Below, piece after piece: positions 36,119 to 44,633 of a DNA stretch of 64,000 bases. The DNA comes from Bacilli bacterium. Lineage in GTDB: Bacteria; Bacillota_I; Bacilli_A; RFN20; CAG-826. A program made the translations under genes and the position numbers. The notes beneath the pieces are model-generated. The model was not told where the DNA came from and did not search any database. It saw only the letters and a program-made list of their open reading frames with translations. The DNA lies in contig JALCDB010000003.1 of the NCBI GenBank assembly GCA_022641095.1, positions 173,852 through 237,851 of the forward strand, read 5' to 3'. Numbering within the stretch: the first letter of the stretch is position 1; each line of letters begins with the position of its first letter.

Positions 36119-37843
36119 ATGAAAACAATGGCAGTCGTCGTTTTGCTTGACCTTAATGGCATCATCGCCATCTCGGTCGCCGGAGGCCTTCTTGTCTTGG
36201 GGATCTTCATCTTTCTCTACTTTGCGGTCTTCATGCATTTGCGACTTAAACGCCAAGTTCGGGATCTCAACGCCCGGTTTGAGAGGAGCCATGGGCTTCT
36301 CTTCGGCCAAGACAGCCAATTCGTCAAGCGCCTTGAGAACATCTCGAGCATGAACCTTACCTATGTTCAGGAATACATGGATTGGAACAAGAAATTCAAG
36401 GATATCCGCGATGTGAGCGACGCCTCGGCCCAAGCTTCGATTAACGGGACGAAGGACATGCTCGCCGCGCGCCGCTACAAAGACTTGCGGGCCCAACTTC
36501 CGCTCGCGAGGAAGGCGGTGGATGATTATGAAGCTCAAGTCGCCTCCCTCGACAAGGCCCTTAGGCATATGTTCCAAGACGAGGAGGATTGTCGCGCTCG
36601 CAGTTTCGATGAGCGGGAGAAACTTCGCAAAATCAAGCAAGAGTACTTCGCCCGTCAGGCCGACCTAAGCCTCGTGGGCCCCTCTTTCGAGAGCGTGTTC
36701 ACGAAACTCGACTCCCTTTTCGACCAAGTGGAGCAGGACATCGAAAATGCCCAGTACATTGATGCGAAAGCCCTTTTGATTAACCGAATATCGCCGGTTG
36801 GCGATTCTTTGGCCGCCACGCTGAGGGCCTTGCCCAACGTTTGCGTCAGCATCCAATCCGTTTTGCCGGATAAAATCGCCTCGCTTCAGAACCGCTACGA
36901 CGAGATGATTAAGGATGGCTATCCGCTTTACCATATCCTTTTGCCCGACGATTTCGCGGCCTTGAAAGATGAATTGGCCAGCCTTGCCAAGCGCGTTCAG
37001 GACTTCGATATGCGTGGCGTCGAAAAAGAACTCGACGACATGGCGCACCATCTAGAAGGGTATGGGGCGAAGTTCGACTCCGAGAAGGCGGCTCGGACCG
37101 TTTTCCAAGCCGAATGCGATGGGGTTTACGCCAAGGAAAACGACCTCGAAAAGAACTTCATAGTCCTTTGCAATGCCCTTCCGGCCGTTCGGAAGATCTA
37201 TCAGATGAGTGGCGAGGAAGCCCGTATCGACGCCATTCAGAGCGCCATCAACAAAGCTGGCGCTTCGCGCCGCAACCTCGACTCCGTCATCCATACCGCC
37301 ACGAAGCAGCCCTATTCCCTTTTGGTTGAGAGAATGCGCTCCCTTAAGGCGCAAGACGAGGAGGCTACCAAACAAATCGCCGATTTCCAAAGTTATTTGG
37401 TTTCCCTCAAGACCGATAGCGAAAAGGCCAACGCGGCCCTAAGCGTTTATTGGTCTCGCCTCAAAGGCGCCGAAAAAACCCTTCGCGACCTTAACGTAAA
37501 GCCGATTTACGACCGCTATGAAAGCAGAATCGACGACCTCTACGCCACTTTGGACGGTCTTTCCGATGATTTGCGATCGATGCCGATCGACGTCAAAAAA
37601 GTGGATGCGGATTTAATTGCTTTGGAAAGTGGGGCCGATGCCTTCGTCGAATCCGTCGCCAAGGATCGAGGCGAAGCCGACGACGCCGAAAAAGCCATTG
37701 TTTTCGCGAACCGTTTCCGAGGTGACAGCGGCGAACTCAACGCCTTGATGATCCAATGCGAGGGCCTTTTCTATAGCGGCGATTTCACCAAAGCCAAAGC
37801 GGCGGCGGAAGAAGCCGTAAGCCATATTCAGGAAGGCCGATAG
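36119..37843 (+). CDS. ezrA: Septation ring formation regulator EzrA
   Basis: 574 residues. N-terminal transmembrane helix (about 15-40, AISVAGGLLVLGIFIFLYFA), then a cytosolic domain made of helical spectrin-like repeats with long heptad stretches, e.g. RLKRQVRDLNARFERSHGL and later KAVDDYEAQVASLDKAL. Length and topology fit EzrA, which regulates FtsZ-ring placement and links it to wall synthesis in Bacilli. The position before nifS-thiI matches Bacillus. Identification rests on architecture and synteny rather than a strong motif. Start at 36119 fits a leaderless mRNA. Confidence 0.85.
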   Translation: MKTMAVVVLLDLNGIIAISVAGGLLVLGIFIFLYFAVFMHLRLKRQVRDLNARFERSHGLLFGQDSQFVKRLENISSMNLTYVQEYMDWNKKFKDIRDVSDASAQASINGTKDMLAARRYKDLRAQLPLARKAVDDYEAQVASLDKALRHMFQDEEDCRARSFDEREKLRKIKQEYFARQADLSLVGPSFESVFTKLDSLFDQVEQDIENAQYIDAKALLINRISPVGDSLAATLRALPNVCVSIQSVLPDKIASLQNRYDEMIKDGYPLYHILLPDDFAALKDELASLAKRVQDFDMRGVEKELDDMAHHLEGYGAKFDSEKAARTVFQAECDGVYAKENDLEKNFIVLCNALPAVRKIYQMSGEEARIDAIQSAINKAGASRRNLDSVIHTATKQPYSLLVERMRSLKAQDEEATKQIADFQSYLVSLKTDSEKANAALSVYWSRLKGAEKTLRDLNVKPIYDRYESRIDDLYATLDGLSDDLRSMPIDVKKVDADLIALESGADAFVESVAKDRGEADDAEKAIVFANRFRGDSGELNALMIQCEGLFYSGDFTKAKAAAEEAVSHIQEGR

Positions 37844-37847
37844 TTTC

Positions 37848-38981
37848 ATGATTTATTTCGATAACGCGGCTACAACCGAAGCTTTGCCGTCGGCTTTGAG
37901 GAAATTCGCGGAGGTCAGCGCCACTTCTTTTGGCAACCCCAGCAGCAACCATGCCTTTGGGCATCGGGCTCGCCGGATCCTCGACGGGGCCCGCGTTTCG
38001 ATTTTAGGGGCGATGGGACTGAAGAAATCCCACGAACTCGTCTTCACGAGCGGGGCCACCGAAAGCAACAACCTCGCCCTTAAGGGCGTTGCCTTCCATT
38101 ATGCCGCTCGCGGCAAACGCATTATCACCTCCGCCATCGAGCATCCAAGCGTTCTCGCCCCGCTTATGGATCTGCGGGACCATTTCGGGTATGAGGTCGT
38201 CATTTTGCCCGTGAACGGAGAAGGGGTCGTGACGCCGGAGGAACTTGCGAAGGCAATGGACGGAAGCACCATCCTCGTCTCCCTTATGGCGGTCAATAAC
38301 GAGATTGGCTCCATTTTCGACACCGCCGGATTGTCCGCTGTCGTCCATAAGTTCCGAAAGGCTTTTTTCCATGTCGATGCGACGCAGGCCATTTGCAAGA
38401 CCGCCTTTCCATATGGGGATTGCGACCTCATTTCCTATTCGGGCCATAAGTTCGGCGGGCTTAAGGGGACCGGGGCTCTCGTATATCGCCAATCGATTAT
38501 CCTCCAACCCCAGAACGAAGGGGGCGGCCAAGAACACGGATATCGCGCCGGAACGAGCGATGTCGCCGGGGACGCCGCGATGGCGCTGGCTCAAGTCGAG
38601 GGGCTCGGAGAACTTAGGCAACGAGAGGCCATAGTCAGGCCCCTTAATGAGGAATTGCGGCGATATTTCGCGCACAAGCCTGGAGTTTTGCTGAATTCTC
38701 CCGTCTCCGCTTCGCCTTATCTTTTAAACATCTCACTTACGAAAAAGAAGGCGTCGGTCGTGGTGGAAGCCCTCTCCAATCGCGACATCTACGTCTCCTC
38801 CGTGAGTGCCTGTTCCAGCAAAAGAGACCCCTTTTCCTACGTCGTTGACGAGGAGACGGGCGATCGCGCCCGCGCCCAAAACTCGATTCGGATCAGCTTC
38901 TCGCCCCTTAACACCATGGACGAGGTCAAAACGTTTGAAAAGGTTTTCGACGAGATCCTTCAGGAGGTCAAGGACCGATGA
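37848..38981 (+). CDS. Cysteine desulfurase (NifS/IscS family)
   Basis: 377 residues. PLP-dependent enzyme that takes sulfur from cysteine. Signatures: IYFDNAATTEALP, FTSGATESNN, SGHKFGG (PLP-binding Lys near 200), and a catalytic Cys in SVSACSSK (near 322). In the ezrA-nifS-thiI order it is the dedicated sulfur donor for ThiI (NifZ in Bacillus). Four bases after ezrA; stop overlaps the thiI start (ATGA). Confidence 0.93.
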   Translation: MIYFDNAATTEALPSALRKFAEVSATSFGNPSSNHAFGHRARRILDGARVSILGAMGLKKSHELVFTSGATESNNLALKGVAFHYAARGKRIITSAIEHPSVLAPLMDLRDHFGYEVVILPVNGEGVVTPEELAKAMDGSTILVSLMAVNNEIGSIFDTAGLSAVVHKFRKAFFHVDATQAICKTAFPYGDCDLISYSGHKFGGLKGTGALVYRQSIILQPQNEGGGQEHGYRAGTSDVAGDAAMALAQVEGLGELRQREAIVRPLNEELRRYFAHKPGVLLNSPVSASPYLLNISLTKKKASVVVEALSNRDIYVSSVSACSSKRDPFSYVVDEETGDRARAQNSIRISFSPLNTMDEVKTFEKVFDEILQEVKDR

Positions 38982-40174
38982 GCGGCGATTATCTCATGAT
39001 CCACTATGGCGAACTCAGCACCAAAGGCGAGAACCGCAAGAGTTTTATCAACCAATTGGCCCGTAACGTTCGGCACGCCCTCAAAGATTATGGGTCTCCC
39101 GCCGTCACGAGCGGGCGCGATCATGCCTTCGTCGCTTTGGAAAGCGAAGCCATGGCCGGAGCCATCGCAAAAAAACTCCAAGACGTCTCCGGGATTCAAA
39201 AAATCTCCCTCGTCCACAAATGCCCCAAGGACATTGAAACGGTCGAAAAGACCGCCCTCGATCTCATTAAGGGGGAAAGCGGCAAGACTTTCAAAGTCAA
39301 AGTCAAACGGGCCGACAAGAGTTATCCGCTCGACTCGTATGGGCTCGCCTGCGCGGTTGGCGATTACGTTCTTGACCATTCCGCGCTTGCGGTCGACGTC
39401 CATGAGCCCGACATCACCCTCAATCTCGAAATGCGGAAGGAAGCCTGCTATCTTTACGACCATAGCTATCCGGGCGCCGGCGGCTATCCGCTTGGCATGA
39501 ACGGGAAAGCCCTTATGCTTCTTAGCGGCGGCATCGATTCGCCGGTCGCCTCTTATCTCTTGTTGCGTCGCGGCATCCGCATCGAATGCCTCCATTTCGC
39601 CGCCCCTCCCTATACTTCGAGCGCCGTCATCGACAAACTCCTCGACATTCTGAAAATCCTTAATGGCTATCAGGAGGAGATCAAACTCGACATCGTTCCG
39701 TTCACCAAGCTCCAAGAGGCCATTTACGAATACGTCGACGAGCCCTATTGCATCACGATCATGCGCCGCATGATGATGCGAATCGCCCATGAGGTCGCCC
39801 TCAAGGACCATTGCCTCGCCCTCGCGACGGGGGAGAGCGTTGGCCAAGTGGCTTCCCAGACCCTCGATTCGATGGTCGCCATCAACGCCGTCACCAATTT
39901 CCCGATCATCCGCCCGCTCGCCGTGAGCGACAAACTGCAGATCATCGGCGTTTCCAAAAAAATCGGAACCTATGACATCTCGATTCGCCCGTATGAGGAT
40001 TGCTGCACCATCTTCGCCCCTAAAAAACCGAAAACCAAGCCGAAGGTCAGCGAGTGCGAGGCCTTCGAGGGCAAGTTCGATTGGAAGCCGCTCGTTGAGG
40101 AGTGCGTCGCGGGCATCAAGTCGATCCTCATGAAAAACGGAGCTCCCAAGGATTTTGGGAAAAAGACCGAATAG
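38978..40174 (+). CDS. thiI: tRNA 4-thiouridine synthetase ThiI (no rhodanese domain)
   Basis: 398 residues. N-terminal ferredoxin-like and THUMP domains (about 1-165, HYGELSTKGENRKSF), then a PP-loop ATPase with LLSGGIDSPVASYLL (about 183-197). Introduces s4U8 in tRNA using sulfur from the adjacent desulfurase. The C-terminal rhodanese domain of the E. coli enzyme is absent, as in Bacillus, fitting direct transfer from the desulfurase. Confidence 0.95.
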   Translation: MSGDYLMIHYGELSTKGENRKSFINQLARNVRHALKDYGSPAVTSGRDHAFVALESEAMAGAIAKKLQDVSGIQKISLVHKCPKDIETVEKTALDLIKGESGKTFKVKVKRADKSYPLDSYGLACAVGDYVLDHSALAVDVHEPDITLNLEMRKEACYLYDHSYPGAGGYPLGMNGKALMLLSGGIDSPVASYLLLRRGIRIECLHFAAPPYTSSAVIDKLLDILKILNGYQEEIKLDIVPFTKLQEAIYEYVDEPYCITIMRRMMMRIAHEVALKDHCLALATGESVGQVASQTLDSMVAINAVTNFPIIRPLAVSDKLQIIGVSKKIGTYDISIRPYEDCCTIFAPKKPKTKPKVSECEAFEGKFDWKPLVEECVAGIKSILMKNGAPKDFGKKTE

Positions 40175-40209
40175 GCGATCGATCCGTTGTTTTGAAAGGT
40201 CTTTCTCAT

Positions 40210-40240
40210 AAAAAAAGCGGTCCGCGAAGGCCGCTTTCTT
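40210..40240. terminator. Bidirectional terminator between thiI and rplT
   Basis: AAGCGG/CCGCTT stem (40215-40236) with A-run upstream and TCTTTATTTT downstream, able to end transcription from both sides. Confidence 0.8.
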
Positions 40241-40258
40241 TATTTTGTGGTCGGAAGC

Positions 40259-40636
40259 TTACTTGACTTTCGGCTCCGGTTTCTTGCTCGCTTTGCGGGC
40301 GGTTTCAACGAGGCCTTTGAAAGCCTTCGGATCGGCGATGGCCATTTCCGAAAGCATCTTGCGGTTGATGGCGATCCCGCTCTTGCGGAGCCCGTCCATG
40401 AACTTACTATAGCTGATGCCGTTCTCGTGGCAGGCGGCGTTGATGCGCTTGATCCAAAGCTTCCGGAAGTCGCCCTTGATCTCGCGGCGCGAGACGTAAG
40501 CGTACCGAAGGCTGTGGAGAACCTGCTCTTTCGCGGTCTTGAAAAGGAGGTGTTTCGAACCGAAGTAACCTTCGGCGCGGTTTAAGATTTTCTTGCGGCT
40601 CGCTCTGGTGGCGACGCTGCCTTTGACTCTTGCCAT
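40259..40636 (-). CDS. rplT: 50S ribosomal protein L20
   Basis: 125 residues. [18 protein letters not shown]... with the standard RNA-binding N-terminal arm and helical body ([18 protein letters not shown]). In Bacilli L20 binds the infC leader and controls this operon. The last ten residues are a Lys/Pro-rich tail. Confidence 0.98.
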   Translation of the reverse strand: MARVKGSVATRASRKKILNRAEGYFGSKHLLFKTAKEQVLHSLRYAYVSRREIKGDFRKLWIKRINAACHENGISYSKFMDGLRKSGIAINRKMLSEMAIADPKAFKGLVETARKASKKPEPKVK

Positions 40637-40652
40637 TGTTGTTATCCTCCCT

Positions 40653-40856
40653 TTACTTGTTGTTGAAGTCGATCATCTGACTGATCTTCTTCATGTCGGC
40701 CTTGCTGACCAAGGCGGCCTTTCTAAGATGATGCTTCTGCTTGCGTGTCTTGTTGGGGGCAAAGTGCCCCATATAGGCATGGTGGCGTTTGATCTTTCCG
40801 CTGCCGGTGACCTTGATGCGTTTGGCCAAAGTGCGGCTTGACTTCATTTTCGGCAT
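40653..40856 (-). CDS. rpmI: 50S ribosomal protein L35
   Basis: 67 residues, [15 protein letters not shown] to MIDFNNK. The start at 40856 is set by the family N-terminus and AGGAGG 8 bases upstream, which lies within the end of infC; the genes overlap by 13 bases. Confidence 0.97.
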   Translation of the reverse strand: MPKMKSSRTLAKRIKVTGSGKIKRHHAYMGHFAPNKTRKQKHHLRKAALVSKADMKKISQMIDFNNK

Positions 40857-41419
40857 AAACTGTTTTCCTCCTGTTTCTTCTTCGGCGCCAGGATGCATTC
40901 GTACCATTTGCCTTCCCAAAAAGGCGGCTTGTCTACAGTGGCGATGTCTTCGAGGCTTTGGACGAAATTCTGCATAACCTCCTCACCGAGGTCCTTATGG
41001 GCGAGTTGCCGCCCACGAAAAACGACGCAGACCTGAACCCTGCTGCCATCTTCAATGAAATCCCTTGCGTGACGAGCCTTGGTGTCAAGGTCATGCTGGC
41101 CGATTTGCGGTGTCAGCTGAACTTGTTTAAGTTCGTTGGCGTGCTGATTTTTGCGGGACAATCTCTCTTGCTTCTGTTGCTCAAAGCGGAATTTTCCGAA
41201 ATTGAGGATTTTGCAGACAGGTGGATTGGCGTTCGGGGCGACGCAATAGAGATCGAGTCCGTAATGGAGCGCCAATTCATTGGCGGCGCGGGACGACATT
41301 TTCCCCATTTGTTCCCCGTTTGGTCCAATCACGAGGACTTCCGGATAGTGGACGTGCTCATTGATGGGATCGTAGCGTTTCTCGGGACGACGATGGTAGT
41401 GTGTTTTGAAGTAAGATAT
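40844..41419 (-). CDS. infC: Translation initiation factor IF-3 with AUA start codon
   Basis: 191 residues. Core motifs IGPNGEQMGKMSS, LDLYCVAPNANPPVCKILNFGKF and VQVCVVFRGRQLAHKDLG. No ATG, GTG or TTG exists before the GTG at 41332, which would remove the conserved N-terminal segment YDPINEHVHYPEVLV. The frame continues back to an ATA at 41419, placed 9 bases after GAGGAGG, and no other usual start fits. IF-3 genes are known to use rare start codons (AUU, AUC, AUA), which lets IF-3 limit its own synthesis. First gene of infC-rpmI-rplT. Confidence 0.93.
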   Translation of the reverse strand: MSYFKTHYHRRPEKRYDPINEHVHYPEVLVIGPNGEQMGKMSSRAANELALHYGLDLYCVAPNANPPVCKILNFGKFRFEQQKQERLSRKNQHANELKQVQLTPQIGQHDLDTKARHARDFIEDGSRVQVCVVFRGRQLAHKDLGEEVMQNFVQSLEDIATVDKPPFWEGKWYECILAPKKKQEENSLCRK

Positions 41420-41564
41420 GGTTGAATTCCTCCTCTTTCGATAAAAAATAGCGCGGTAATCCGCGCTTAACCTGACTTATCTCAAGGGAAACTTGTGGTA
41501 GCCTGGGCCGATTCCGATTTCGGGATCCGGCGAGTTCTGCGCGAACTGCTTTCTACTTTTATCG
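41420..41564 (-). ncRNA. L20 leader RNA with transcription attenuator
   Basis: A 145-base leader. Near its 3' end GCGCGG/CCGCGC (41451-41466) with a 4-base loop is followed on the minus strand by TATTTTTTAT, an intrinsic terminator before the infC ribosome site. Bacillus L20 leaders work this way: L20 binding favours the terminator. Confidence 0.85.
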
Positions 41565-41570
41565 ACAAAT

Positions 41571-41600
41571 GTATTATCCTCGTTTTGGAGGGTCTGTCAA
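41571..41600 (-). promoter_or_regulatory. Promoter of infC-rpmI-rplT
   Basis: TTGACA (41600-41595), 18-bp spacer, TAATAC (41576-41571), minus strand. Confidence 0.75.
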
Positions 41601-41869
41601 CCCCTTTTCCGCAAGCGATCGCCCTCATGGGTCGCGAGGCTGCCAGTGGCCTCGATTCGCCGGTGGGAAAGAAACGGGGCATTCCGCTTCAAGAAGCGGC
41701 CTTTTTGCTGTCACAAGTGTTTCCTTACGAAGAAACGTTTTGCCTTTTTAACCGTCTTTCGTTCGATGAGGCGTTGTTTTTTTCGTGAGCAGGCGTTGAA
41801 ATTCGATTTGCTTTTTCGGAGGGAAACCGCTATTAATAAAGGCAAAGGGAAGGTTTGAAAAAGGATTTC
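41601..41869. other. Intergenic region, nothing recognised
   Basis: Between the L20 promoter and the alkyltransferase gene. An ORF on the plus strand (41495-41788) runs antisense through the L20 leader and has no ribosome site. It may hold the alkyltransferase promoter (TATTAA near 41831). Confidence 0.5.
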
Positions 41870-42376
41870 ATGGCTATTCGTTACGCCGTTTACGACACCG
41901 CGCTCGGGGACGTTACCATTTTGAGCGACGAGAAGGCTCTTGTCGGAATGAAATTCGGGGCGGTGGATCCCCTAGGGGCCATAAACGAGGAGAACGCCGT
42001 CCTCTATGACGCCATCATCGAGTTGAATCAGTATTGCTTTGGCCAACGAAAGGCTTTCGACGTCCGGTTGCGACCCGAGGGAACCGATTTCGAGAGGAAA
42101 GTCTGGGATTACGTGAGGACGATCCCCTATGGCAAAGTCCTTACCTACGAGGACGTGGCGAAAGCCATCGGCGAGCCGCGGGGCGAGCGGAGCGTCGGGA
42201 TGGCCTTGAACCGAAACCCGATCCCCCTATTCATCCCATGCCATCGCGTCATCGGCAAAGGGGGGTCGCTCGTTGGCTATATCGGCGGGCTCGACCTCAA
42301 GAGAAAGCTCCTGGCGATGGAGAAGACGAACGCGAACCGCACTTTCGTGGCCGGCGAATACAAAGACGACGATTAA
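41870..42376 (+). CDS. ogt: Methylated-DNA-protein-cysteine methyltransferase
   Basis: 168 residues. Suicide repair protein that removes O6-methylguanine adducts. Acceptor Cys124 in FIPCHRVIGKGGSLVGYIGG, helix-turn-helix EDVAKAIGEPRGERSVG. Start 41870 is chosen for AAAAAGGA just upstream; the TTG at 41855 lies directly on a purine run. Stands alone between two opposite operons. Confidence 0.95.
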   Translation: MAIRYAVYDTALGDVTILSDEKALVGMKFGAVDPLGAINEENAVLYDAIIELNQYCFGQRKAFDVRLRPEGTDFERKVWDYVRTIPYGKVLTYEDVAKAIGEPRGERSVGMALNRNPIPLFIPCHRVIGKGGSLVGYIGGLDLKRKLLAMEKTNANRTFVAGEYKDDD

Positions 42377-42380
42377 GACG

Positions 42381-42415
42381 AAAAAATAAAAGGGCCAGCT
42401 ATGCTGGCCCTTTTT
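42381..42415. terminator. Bidirectional terminator between ogt and thrS
   Basis: Perfect 8-bp stem GGGCCAGC/GCTGGCCC (42392-42410) with TTTTT after it and AAAAAATAAAA before it. Confidence 0.9.
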
Positions 42416-42448
42416 GTCAAAGGTCACTCGATTATGCGTTCGAACCGT

Positions 42449-44353
42449 CTAGTAACGGGCCTTCTCCTCGATTGACTTGCGGATGATTTTCACGAATTCG
42501 GCGAGGGGGACGCTGACCTGCTTTTGCTGTCCATAAAGGCGGTAGGTGACGGTCCCGCCTTCCTTTTCCTTATCCCCGATGACGAGGGTGAAAGGGACCT
42601 TCTGAACCTGCGAGTTGCGGAGACGGTATCCCAGTTTCTCGTTGCTGTCATCCACTTTGACGCGGACTTCGGCCGCCTGAAGGGCCTTTTCGACTTCCCG
42701 GGCGTATCCTTCGTGGAACTCCGGGTTGACCGGCAGGACGTTGCACTGAACCGGGGCGAGCCACGTCGGGAAGGCCCCGCCGTAGTTTTCGGTGATGATG
42801 CCGATGAAGCGTTCGACCGAGCCGAAGACGACGCGATGGAGCATGACCGGTTCCTTCTTCTCGCCGTTTTCGTCGATGTAGGAGCAGCCGAAGCGGTGGG
42901 GGAGGTTGACGTCGAGCTGGATGGTTCCGCATTGCCACGTGCGGCCCATCGAGTCTTTGAGTTTGAAGTCGAGTTTCGGGCCGTAGAAAGCCCCGTCTCC
43001 CGGGTTGATTTGGTATTCGCGCCCGCTGTCTTTGCAGGCCCTAGCCAGCGCGGCCTCGCTCTTATCCCAAAAGGCGATCGATCCGATATAGCCGGTCTCG
43101 GGTCTGGTGCTGAGGACGATACGGTAACTGAGGCCGAAAACCGCGTAGACCTTGTCGAAGAGGGCCATGATGGCCTTGACCTCGCTCTCGATTTGATCCT
43201 CGCGGATCATGATGTGCGCGTCGTCTTGGGTGAAGGCTCGGACGCGGAAGAGCCCGTTGAGGGCCCCGCTCGCCTCATGGCGGTGGACGTGGCCGAGTTC
43301 GGCGTAACGGAGCGGCAATTCCTTGTAGCTATGGATGTCGTTCTTGTAAACCAGGATGGCGCCGGGGCAGTTCATGGGTTTGATCGCGAAATCCCTTCCA
43401 TCGATTTTGGTGGTGTACATGTTGTCTTTGTAGTGGTCCCAATGGCCGGAGGTTTCCCATAGTTCGCGGGAAAGCATGGTCGGGGTCTCGATTTCGAGAT
43501 AGCCGGCCTCCTGATGGATCTTATGCCAGTAATCGAGCAGCGAATTCTTGAGAATCATGCCGTTAGGCAGGAAGAAAGGGAATCCGGGGCCATAGTCGCT
43601 GATGAAGAACAGCCCAAGTTCCTTGCCGAGTTTGCGGTGGTCGTTGGCCTTGCGCCGCTCCAGGACCTCGAGATGTCTCTTCAACTCCTCCTCGCTCCAC
43701 CAGGAAGTGCCGTAGATGCGGGTGAGCTGTTTGTTCTTGCTGTCGCCCCGCCAATATGCCCCAGCGACGCTAAGAAGCTTGAAGTGCTTGATATAGCCGG
43801 TCGAAGGGACGTGAGGCCCGCGGCAGAAATCGACGAAATCGCCCTGAGAGTAAGTCGAAATCCTCTCGCTTTCGTGCTCAGCGATCAATTCCTCCTTGTA
43901 AGGGTTGGCCTTGAAGATGGCCTTGGCTTCCTCGGGGGTGACATCCTTCCGAAGGAAAGGCAGATTCTCTTTCGAGAGTTTCCTCATTTCGGCCTCGATG
44001 GAGGGAAAATCGGCTTCGGTGATGACTTTGTCGCCGAAATCGACGTCATAGTAATACCCCTCTTCGATCGAAGGGCCGAAGCCGAATTTGGCGTTCGGGA
44101 AAAGATGGGCGATAGCCTGGGCCATGAGGTGACTCGTCGAATGGTTGAGCAACTCAAACGCCGCCGCCTCGCCCTCGCGGACGAAACTGATTTCGGCCCC
44201 AGCGGGGATCGGAGCCCTCATGTCGAACATCCGCTCGCCGATTTTGTAGGCCACGTCTTTGGCTTTGTTTTCGGCGTCGAGGGCTTTGGCGGCCGCGAAC
44301 CCGTTGGCCCCCTCCTCGATTTCGGCTTCTTCCTTCTCGTAAACGATTTTCAT
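42449..44353 (-). CDS. thrS: Threonyl-tRNA synthetase
   Basis: 634 residues, class II. N-terminal TGS domain (MKIVYEKEEAEIEEG), editing domain with LLNHSTSHLMAQAIAHLF, catalytic core (RIYGTSWW, VHRHEASGALNGLFRVR, CPGAI), and the anticodon-binding domain at the end. Start 44353 is chosen for AAAGGAA upstream; the longer ORF to 44482 runs through the T-box. Expression is governed by the T-box. Confidence 0.97.
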   Translation of the reverse strand: MKIVYEKEEAEIEEGANGFAAAKALDAENKAKDVAYKIGERMFDMRAPIPAGAEISFVREGEAAAFELLNHSTSHLMAQAIAHLFPNAKFGFGPSIEEGYYYDVDFGDKVITEADFPSIEAEMRKLSKENLPFLRKDVTPEEAKAIFKANPYKEELIAEHESERISTYSQGDFVDFCRGPHVPSTGYIKHFKLLSVAGAYWRGDSKNKQLTRIYGTSWWSEEELKRHLEVLERRKANDHRKLGKELGLFFISDYGPGFPFFLPNGMILKNSLLDYWHKIHQEAGYLEIETPTMLSRELWETSGHWDHYKDNMYTTKIDGRDFAIKPMNCPGAILVYKNDIHSYKELPLRYAELGHVHRHEASGALNGLFRVRAFTQDDAHIMIREDQIESEVKAIMALFDKVYAVFGLSYRIVLSTRPETGYIGSIAFWDKSEAALARACKDSGREYQINPGDGAFYGPKLDFKLKDSMGRTWQCGTIQLDVNLPHRFGCSYIDENGEKKEPVMLHRVVFGSVERFIGIITENYGGAFPTWLAPVQCNVLPVNPEFHEGYAREVEKALQAAEVRVKVDDSNEKLGYRLRNSQVQKVPFTLVIGDKEKEGGTVTYRLYGQQKQVSVPLAEFVKIIRKSIEEKARY

Positions 44354-44548
44354 GATGCTATTCCTTTCGGGGACGAAAAATAAAACGCCCCACTTTGAAG
44401 GGCGCTTCCGCGCGGTACCACCTTGCTTCGGGTCTTGCGACCCCTCTCGCCCCCTAACGCGGTAGCGGTACGCCTGACTCATCGTCGGGGGCTCGGGAGT
44501 GGTACTCCATAGGCCTATATGGCCTTTGAGCGTGTCTCCGTCTTCGCT
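44354..44548 (-). ncRNA. T-box riboswitch of thrS (Thr specifier ACC)
   Basis: Minus-strand leader with the T-box signature AAGGTGGTACCGCG (44424-44411), containing the UGGN bulge that reads the uncharged tRNA end. The specifier triplet ACC (Thr) lies at 44503-44501 in GGAGTACCACTCC. A terminator stem CGCCC/GGGCG (44386-44404) with a T-run (TTTTATTTTT) follows. Uncharged tRNA-Thr would prevent termination and allow thrS expression. Confidence 0.95.
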
Positions 44549-44554
44549 GCCTTC

Positions 44555-44582
44555 ATTCTAGGAGGAGTGGGCGATTAGTCAA
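44555..44582 (-). promoter_or_regulatory. thrS promoter
   Basis: TTGACT (44582-44577), 16-bp spacer, TAGAAT (44560-44555), minus strand. Confidence 0.7.
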
Positions 44583-44592
44583 TATAAATAGC

Positions 44593-44619
44593 AAAAAAAG
44601 CCTTTCAAAACGAAAGGCT
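44593..44619 (-). terminator. Terminator of the ABC transporter operon
   Basis: Perfect 8-bp stem AGCCTTTC/GAAAGGCT (44599-44619), followed on the minus strand by TTTTTTTG. It lies just upstream of the thrS promoter. Confidence 0.85.
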
Positions 44620-44633
44620 CACGACGATCGTCC

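Noticed and set aside
41495..41788. 97-residue ORF on the plus strand between infC and ogt
   Set aside because: It runs antisense through the L20 leader and its promoter, has no ribosome-binding site and no recognisable sequence.
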